From: an uncultured Collinsella sp.
GTDB taxonomy: Bacteria; Actinomycetota; Coriobacteriia; Coriobacteriales; Coriobacteriaceae
Length of the DNA stretch: 10,271 bases
Assembly: GCA_900546825.1 (NCBI GenBank)
Contig: UREE01000070.1
Span: 1-10,271, forward strand
Direction: 5' to 3'
Shown here: in pieces, positions 6,821 through 10,271 of the stretch
Numbering within the stretch: position 1 is the first letter of the stretch
How the letters are laid out: each line of letters starts with the position of its first letter
Notes under the pieces: generated by a model
What the model saw: the letters and a program-made list of their open reading frames with translations, nothing else
What the model was told of the DNA's origin: nothing
Database searches by the model: none
Translations under genes and position numbers: made by a program

Positions 6821-7747
6821 TTAGAGCTTGGCGATGGCGTCGTCCACGTGTGAGACGTAGATGTCGTCGACCGCGACGTTCTGTCCCAGACCCTGGAGCA
6901 GGCACGTCACTTCGAAGCCGGCGGCCACGAACTTCGCAGCCCAGCTGTCAGGGTCGGTCTCGTCTGCCATGTCGTTGTTCGCGTGGTCGCCCGCGACCAC
7001 CATGAACGGCGCGAGCACGGCCTTCTTGTACCCTGCGGCGCTCGCGGCGGCGATAACATCCTCGCAGGTCGGTTCAGCCTCGACGGTGCCGACGAAGAAC
7101 TGCGTCAAGCCCTCGTTCTTGAACACTTCCTGCATCTTGGCATAGTCGGCGTTGGAATCGGCTTCGGTGCCGTGGCCCATGAGGCACAGCGCCGTCTTGC
7201 CGTCGTCGAAGGACGCCATGTTCTCCTTAATGGCTGCGGCCACCTTCTTGTAGTCGTCGTCGGAGGTGAGCAACGGGTCGCCGAGCGAGATCTTGTCGAA
7301 CTTGTCGGCGTACTTGTCAAGCTCGTCTTTCACGTCGGCGTATTCCAGGCCAGCCATGAGATGCGTCGGCTGCACGACGATTTCCTTCACGCCGTCTTTC
7401 ACGCAGCGGTCGAGCGCCTCGGTCATGTTGTCGATCGTGATGCCGTCGCGCTTCTTCAGCTTGTCGATGATGATCTGCGCGGTGAAGGCGCGGCGGATGT
7501 CGTAGTCCTGCCAGTACTTCTCGCGGATAGCGTCTTCGATGGCGCCGATGGTGATGTGGCGCGAGTCGTTGTAGCTCGTGCCGAAGCTCGTGACGAGGAT
7601 GACCGGCTTCACGGCCTTCTCCTTTTCGCTCGATTTCTCGGAACTTGCGGAGGTGCTGGAGCAGCCCGCGAGCGTGATTCCGGCGAGCGCGACGGCTCCG
7701 GTTGCTGCGGCGCCCATGAAGCTGCGGCGTGACATCTGGTCGGACAT
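6821..7747 (-). CDS. cbiK: exported sirohydrochlorin cobaltochelatase (CbiK family), Tat lipoprotein
   Basis: A 308-residue class II chelatase of the CbiK family, which inserts Co2+ (or Fe2+) into sirohydrochlorin-type tetrapyrroles. The catalytic set is visible: His192 in GHGTEAD, Glu223 in GTVEAEP and His255 in AGDHANND; spacings of 31 and 32 residues agree with those of known CbiK enzymes. The N terminus MSDQMSRRSFMGAAATG has a twin-arginine motif (SRRSFM, 6-11), then a hydrophobic stretch and the lipobox LAGC with Cys29, so it should be exported folded and anchored outside the membrane, recalling the periplasmic CbiK of Desulfovibrio. Being first after the cobalamin riboswitch and upstream of an importer suggests metal insertion into, or removal from, an external tetrapyrrole. 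ATG 7747 is chosen over the open frame to 7834 because GAGGAAAGGA lies just upstream and the signal starts here. Confidence 0.92.
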   Translation of the reverse strand: MSDQMSRRSFMGAAATGAVALAGITLAGCSSTSASSEKSSEKEKAVKPVILVTSFGTSYNDSRHITIGAIEDAIREKYWQDYDIRRAFTAQIIIDKLKKRDGITIDNMTEALDRCVKDGVKEIVVQPTHLMAGLEYADVKDELDKYADKFDKISLGDPLLTSDDDYKKVAAAIKENMASFDDGKTALCLMGHGTEADSNADYAKMQEVFKNEGLTQFFVGTVEAEPTCEDVIAAASAAGYKKAVLAPFMVVAGDHANNDMADETDPDSWAAKFVAAGFEVTCLLQGLGQNVAVDDIYVSHVDDAIAKL

Positions 7748-7867
7748 GGTTTTTCCTTTCCTCGGTTTGCCGGTCCCCCGGCGACAGTTGCTTGTCGGCA
7801 CAAGCGAAAGAAAAGCGCACCCCTCGGGGTTCACAAGGAGCTAACGCCACGGCGATGCCGTGAGGAA
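7748..7867 (-). promoter_or_regulatory. expression platform between riboswitch and chelatase start
   Basis: On the minus strand the 120-base stretch after the riboswitch core contains a 6-bp hairpin with a three-base loop (7848-7862, CACGGC/GCCGTG), then a short hairpin ACCC/GGGT (7819-7830) followed by a T-rich tract (TTTTCTTT, 7807-7814), and two further small hairpins (7782-7797 and 7769-7782). The T-rich tract could also pair with the GAAAGGAAAA ribosome-site region of the chelatase gene. Either weak termination or ribosome-site masking is possible; the sequence does not decide. Confidence 0.45.
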
Positions 7868-7996
7868 AAGGCGAAGCAGTCTGGCTTGGGGCGCGAGGCG
7901 GTTCGCCCGCGCGTCCTATACAGTAATGTCCCTTGCCCAGGATTCCCACCTGGTTCCCTCCGCAAGCCAGCGCGGGCTGTGCGGACGCCGCGCCGG
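7868..7996 (-). ncRNA. cobalamin riboswitch (aptamer core)
   Basis: On the minus strand the conserved cobalamin-aptamer blocks occur in order. GAGGGAACCAGGTG (7947-7960) matches the AGGGAA...GGTG block; then GAATCCTGGGC (7936-7946), whose CCTGG pairs with CCAGG; then the GGGACATTACTGTA region (7921-7934) in the place of CCCGCNACTGT; and finally the B12-box-like AAGCCAGACTGC (7876-7887). TGGCTT (7964-7969) can pair with AAGCCA (7882-7887), and GGCGNNGC near 7987-7994 with GCTTCGCC (7870-7877) as an outer helix. It lies in the 5' leader of the chelatase-transport operon, so cobalamin should repress that operon. The edges are approximate. Confidence 0.87.
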
Positions 7997-8045
7997 TCAT
8001 TTCCTTTTATCCGATTGTCATATGCTCGTTGCCGAATCTTTTACT

Positions 8046-8074
8046 ATGATAGTGGGCACTTGTGAACGTGTCAA
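8046..8074 (-). promoter_or_regulatory. sigma-70-type promoter of the chelatase-transport operon
   Basis: On the minus strand TTGACA (8074-8069) and TATCAT (8051-8046) are separated by exactly 17 bases. The expected transcript start near 8039 leaves about 40 bases before the riboswitch and a leader of about 290 bases before the chelatase ATG. Confidence 0.75.
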
Positions 8075-8205
8075 AGCCAGGGCGGGCGGCATTGCGCCTC
8101 CTGCCTGCGTATTTGCGCCGATTGCCGCTTCGGGCGCCGTGTTTTGCCCGCTGCGCGAATGGCGGCGTAAACGGTTGCGATGAGAAACGGGAAGGGAAGG
8201 CTCGG
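8075..8205 (+). other. leader region of the cbi operon, no recognisable element
   Basis: The + strand between the divergent promoter and cbiF holds the ribosome site GGGAAGGGAAGG (8189-8200) but no convincing promoter or cobalamin aptamer. A small hairpin CGGGC/GCCCG lies near 8130-8151 without a T-run. TATGAT (8045-8050) is a fair -10 on this strand and overlaps the opposite -10, but no -35 stands at the right distance. Confidence 0.4.
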
Positions 8206-8997
8206 ATGATTCATATCGTTGGCGCAGGCTCGGGCGCCGCCGACCTTATCACGCTGCGCGGGGCTCGTCTTCTGCGCGCGGCCGACGTGGTCGTTTGGGC
8301 GGGGAGCCTTGTGAACCCCGAGCTGCTCGCCGAGTGCAAGGAATCCTGCATCGTCTACGACAGCGCGCACATGACCTTGGAGGAAGTGCTCGACGTGATG
8401 TGCGCGGCAGATGCGCGGGGCGAGGAAGTGGTGCGCCTGCACACGGGCGACCCGTGCCTGTACGGCGCCATCCAGGAGCAGATGGACGCGCTCGACGCGC
8501 GCGGCGTTGACTACGAGGTGGTGCCCGGCGTGTCGAGCTTTTGCGGTGCCGCGGCGGCGCTTCGCCAGGAATACACGCTGCCGGGAATCAGCCAGTCGGT
8601 CGTGATCACGCGGCTTTCCGGGCGCACCCCCATGCCTGCGGGCGAGGGCATGCGCACCATGGCGGAAAGCGGCTCGACTATGGTCATCTTCCTGAGCTCG
8701 GGTATGCTCGCCGAGCTTTCCGCCGAGCTTTTGGCCGCGGGCCGCAGCTCCGACGAGCCGGCGGCGCTCGTGTATAAGGCGACCTGGCCTGAGGAGCGCG
8801 TGGTGCGATGCACAGTGGGCACGCTCGCCGATGCGGGCGCGCGAGAGGACATCGACCGCACGGCGCTCGTGGTGGTGGGCCGCGTGCTCGGAGCTCGCGG
8901 CGGGCTTGCGCACGACGGCGCGCAAGCGGAGTCGTACGAGCGCAGCAAGCTTTACGACCCTTCGTTTGCCACGGGGTATCGGAAGGCGAGCAGCTAG
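8206..8997 (+). CDS. cbiF: cobalt-precorrin-4 C11-methyltransferase
   Basis: A cytoplasmic 263-residue enzyme of corrin-ring synthesis that transfers a methyl group from S-adenosylmethionine to C11 of cobalt-precorrin-4 (CbiF in the anaerobic route, CobM in the aerobic one). It shows the tetrapyrrole-methylase fold: the N-terminal glycine loop VGAGSGAADLITLRGARLL (5-23, with Ser9 where Pro is usual), WAGSLVNPELL (31-41), VRLHTGDPCLYGAIQEQ (76-92) and VPGVSSFCGAAAALRQEYTL (106-125), which together identify CbiF among the methylases. ATG 8206 has a strong ribosome site (GGGAAGGGAAGG) five bases upstream; the open frame extends to 8062 but adds nothing methylase-like. First gene of the + strand operon; its TAG is followed after one base by the cbiD start. 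Confidence 0.95.
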   Translation: MIHIVGAGSGAADLITLRGARLLRAADVVVWAGSLVNPELLAECKESCIVYDSAHMTLEEVLDVMCAADARGEEVVRLHTGDPCLYGAIQEQMDALDARGVDYEVVPGVSSFCGAAAALRQEYTLPGISQSVVITRLSGRTPMPAGEGMRTMAESGSTMVIFLSSGMLAELSAELLAAGRSSDEPAALVYKATWPEERVVRCTVGTLADAGAREDIDRTALVVVGRVLGARGGLAHDGAQAESYERSKLYDPSFATGYRKASS

Positions 8998-8998
8998 C

Positions 8999-10183
8999 GT
9001 GGCCTTCGAGCACTACATATATACCGGGACGACCCGCCTGCGCTGCGGCTACACCACGGGGAGCTGCGCCGCTCTCGCGGCGAAGGCGGCCTGCGAGATG
9101 CTCTTGTCACGAAAGACCGTCGGCCGCGTGTCGATCGTCACCCCCGGCGGGCTGCCCGTCGAGACGGACGTGGTCGACGTATGCATCGGCGAGGGGTGCG
9201 CCCAGTGCGCCGTGCGAAAGGACGCAGGCGACGATGCCGATGTGACCGACGGCGTGCTCGTGTACGCGCTCGTGGAACATGCGGGGCCGGGCACGGGCGC
9301 TGCGGGCAACAAGGGCGTGCCCGCGCGCGAATCGGAAGTTTCCGTCGATGGTGGCGTGGGCGTGGGGCGCGTGACGTTGCCCGGGCTCGAGCAGCCGGTG
9401 GGGGCGGCCGCCATCAACGCGACGCCGCGCGCGATGATCACTTCGGCGGTGCGCGAGGTGTGCGCCGCGCACGGCTTTTCTGGAAATATTGCTGTGACGA
9501 TTTCGGTACCCGAGGGTGTTGCCCTTGCCGAAAAGACCTTCAACCCGCACCTGGGGATAGAGGACGGCATCTCCATCCTGGGTACGACGGGCATCGTCGA
9601 GCCGCGCAGCCTCGCTGCCTTGCGCGACAGCATCGAGCTCGAGATCCGGCAGCATGCGGCTATGGGGCGGCGCGGAGTCGTGCTCACGCCCGGCAACTAC
9701 GGCGGGCAGTTCATCTCGGGGCATTTCCACCTAAACGGTGCGCCGGTGGTCTTCATCTCCAACTTTGTGGGCGATGCGATTGATTGCTGCGTTCGCGAGG
9801 GATTTACCAATGTCCTTCTTGTGGGACACATCGGCAAGCTAGTGAAGGTCGCGGGCGGCATCATGGACACCCATTCGCGTACCGCCGACTGCCGCGCGGA
9901 GATTCTGGCCGCCCACGCGGCCTTGGCCGGCGCGGGCGCGAAGACCGTGCACGAGATCATGTCGTCGGTCACGACCACGACGGCGCTTGAGGTAATCGAG
10001 GCCGCCGGCGTGGGGGACGCTGTGCGCGCCTCGCTCGCTGCGGCAATCGATGACAGGTTGCGACGCCGCGCGGCGGGCGCATGCGACATCGCCGCGGTCG
10101 TCTTCGACGCCGGGCGCCGCGAGCTTTTCCGCACGTCGGGCGCCGATGCTGCTATCGGGGAATTGGGGGCGACGTATGAGTAA
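8999..10183 (+). CDS. cbiD: cobalt-precorrin-5B C1-methyltransferase
   Basis: A cytoplasmic S-adenosylmethionine-dependent enzyme that methylates C1 of cobalt-precorrin-5B to give cobalt-precorrin-6A, a step typical of the anaerobic B12 pathway. It has 394 residues, near the usual length. Diagnostic stretches are CGYTTGSCAALAAKAA (16-31), VRKDAGDDADVTDG (72-85), ILGTTGIVEP (193-202), LTPGNYG (229-235) and VGHIGKLVKVAGGIMDTHSR (275-294). The start is taken as GTG 8999, one base after the cbiF stop and behind GGAAGG (8981-8986); the frame is open back to 8831 inside cbiF, but that extension is Arg-rich and unlike the family. The end overlaps the cbiL start by 8 bases. Confidence 0.95.
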   Translation: MAFEHYIYTGTTRLRCGYTTGSCAALAAKAACEMLLSRKTVGRVSIVTPGGLPVETDVVDVCIGEGCAQCAVRKDAGDDADVTDGVLVYALVEHAGPGTGAAGNKGVPARESEVSVDGGVGVGRVTLPGLEQPVGAAAINATPRAMITSAVREVCAAHGFSGNIAVTISVPEGVALAEKTFNPHLGIEDGISILGTTGIVEPRSLAALRDSIELEIRQHAAMGRRGVVLTPGNYGGQFISGHFHLNGAPVVFISNFVGDAIDCCVREGFTNVLLVGHIGKLVKVAGGIMDTHSRTADCRAEILAAHAALAGAGAKTVHEIMSSVTTTTALEVIEAAGVGDAVRASLAAAIDDRLRRRAAGACDIAAVVFDAGRRELFRTSGADAAIGELGATYE

Positions 10184-10271
10184 AGGCGTGCTGTATGGGG
10201 TGGGCACGGGGCCTGGCGACCCCGAGCTGCTCACGATCAAGGCCGTCCGCACAATCGAATCGTGTCCGGTC
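10176..10271 (+). CDS. cbiL: cobalt-factor II C20-methyltransferase, N-terminal part
   Basis: The first 32 codons of a gene cut by the window end. The residues LYGVGTGPGDPELLTIKAVR (6-25) are the N-terminal S-adenosylmethionine-binding signature of tetrapyrrole methylases and fit CbiL/CobI best, the enzyme methylating C20 right after metal insertion into sirohydrochlorin. The ATG overlaps the end of cbiD, indicating translational coupling in the same operon. Because only the start is visible, another methylase of the family, or a fusion, cannot be excluded. Confidence 0.8.
   Translation, partial: MSKGVLYGVGTGPGDPELLTIKAVRTIESCPV

Noticed and set aside
7748..7834. Longer chelatase start at 7834
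   Set aside because: The extension covers the leader hairpins and hides the twin-arginine signal; the ATG at 7747 has a strong ribosome site.
8062..8205. Upstream start of cbiF at 8062
   Set aside because: Methylase homology begins exactly at ATG 8206 with a strong ribosome site.
8075..8205. A second cobalamin riboswitch on the + strand before cbiF
   Set aside because: AAAGCCAGG near 8073-8081 resembles part of a B12 box, but none of the other aptamer blocks is present in the right order.
8831..8998. Upstream start of cbiD inside cbiF
   Set aside because: Arg-rich and without family similarity; the GTG at 8999 places the family N terminus correctly.
1..10271. CRISPR arrays or tandem repeats
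   Set aside because: No regularly spaced repeats were found; the repeats present are single inverted pairs.

Overview
The window looks like a high-GC Gram-positive gut anaerobe of the Coriobacteriia, most likely Collinsella or a close relative. This rests on the tRNA-Glu sequence, the style of the flippase-like membrane protein, and a fragment resembling IS3-family transposases of this group. The genus is an inference from recognition, not a computed placement.

Left part (1-2227, + strand): the 3' part of a tRNA-Glu(CUC) with a clear intrinsic terminator; a multi-spanning membrane protein of the LPG-synthase-TM / flippase-like family (206-1513); and a TetR-family regulator (1630-2227) that reads as two frames separated by a single-base shift near an A-run at 1930-1933. 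A 30-codon fragment of an IS3-type transposase follows on the minus strand (2230-2325). It marks a seam: on its left, T-ending codons (TTT, GTT, CTT) are common; on its right, third positions are almost all G or C.

Central part (2340-8074, minus strand): one probable operon. A strong promoter (TTGACA-17-TATCAT) precedes a cobalamin riboswitch and then five genes in the order: Tat-exported lipoprotein cobaltochelatase (CbiK family), small lipoprotein with a NEAT-like beta module, substrate-binding lipoprotein carrying a related module fused to its N terminus, FecCD/BtuC-type permease, and an ABC ATPase with a roughly 120-residue C-terminal extra domain. The last four genes are tightly packed; a 144-bp gap filled with hairpins separates the chelatase gene from the rest. 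The set suggests capture and metal handling of a tetrapyrrole or corrinoid outside the membrane, followed by import, shut off when cobalamin is plentiful.

Right part (8206-10271, + strand): the start of an anaerobic cobalamin biosynthesis operon, cbiF (cobM), cbiD and the first 32 codons of cbiL, transcribed divergently from the transport operon. cbiF and cbiD are almost abutting, and cbiD overlaps cbiL by 8 bases.

The most unusual points are an exported chelatase inside a B12-riboswitch-controlled ABC-importer operon, the NEAT-like module used both free and fused, a 20-bp perfect inverted repeat inside the end of the ATPase gene, and the scarred junction between the two parts.
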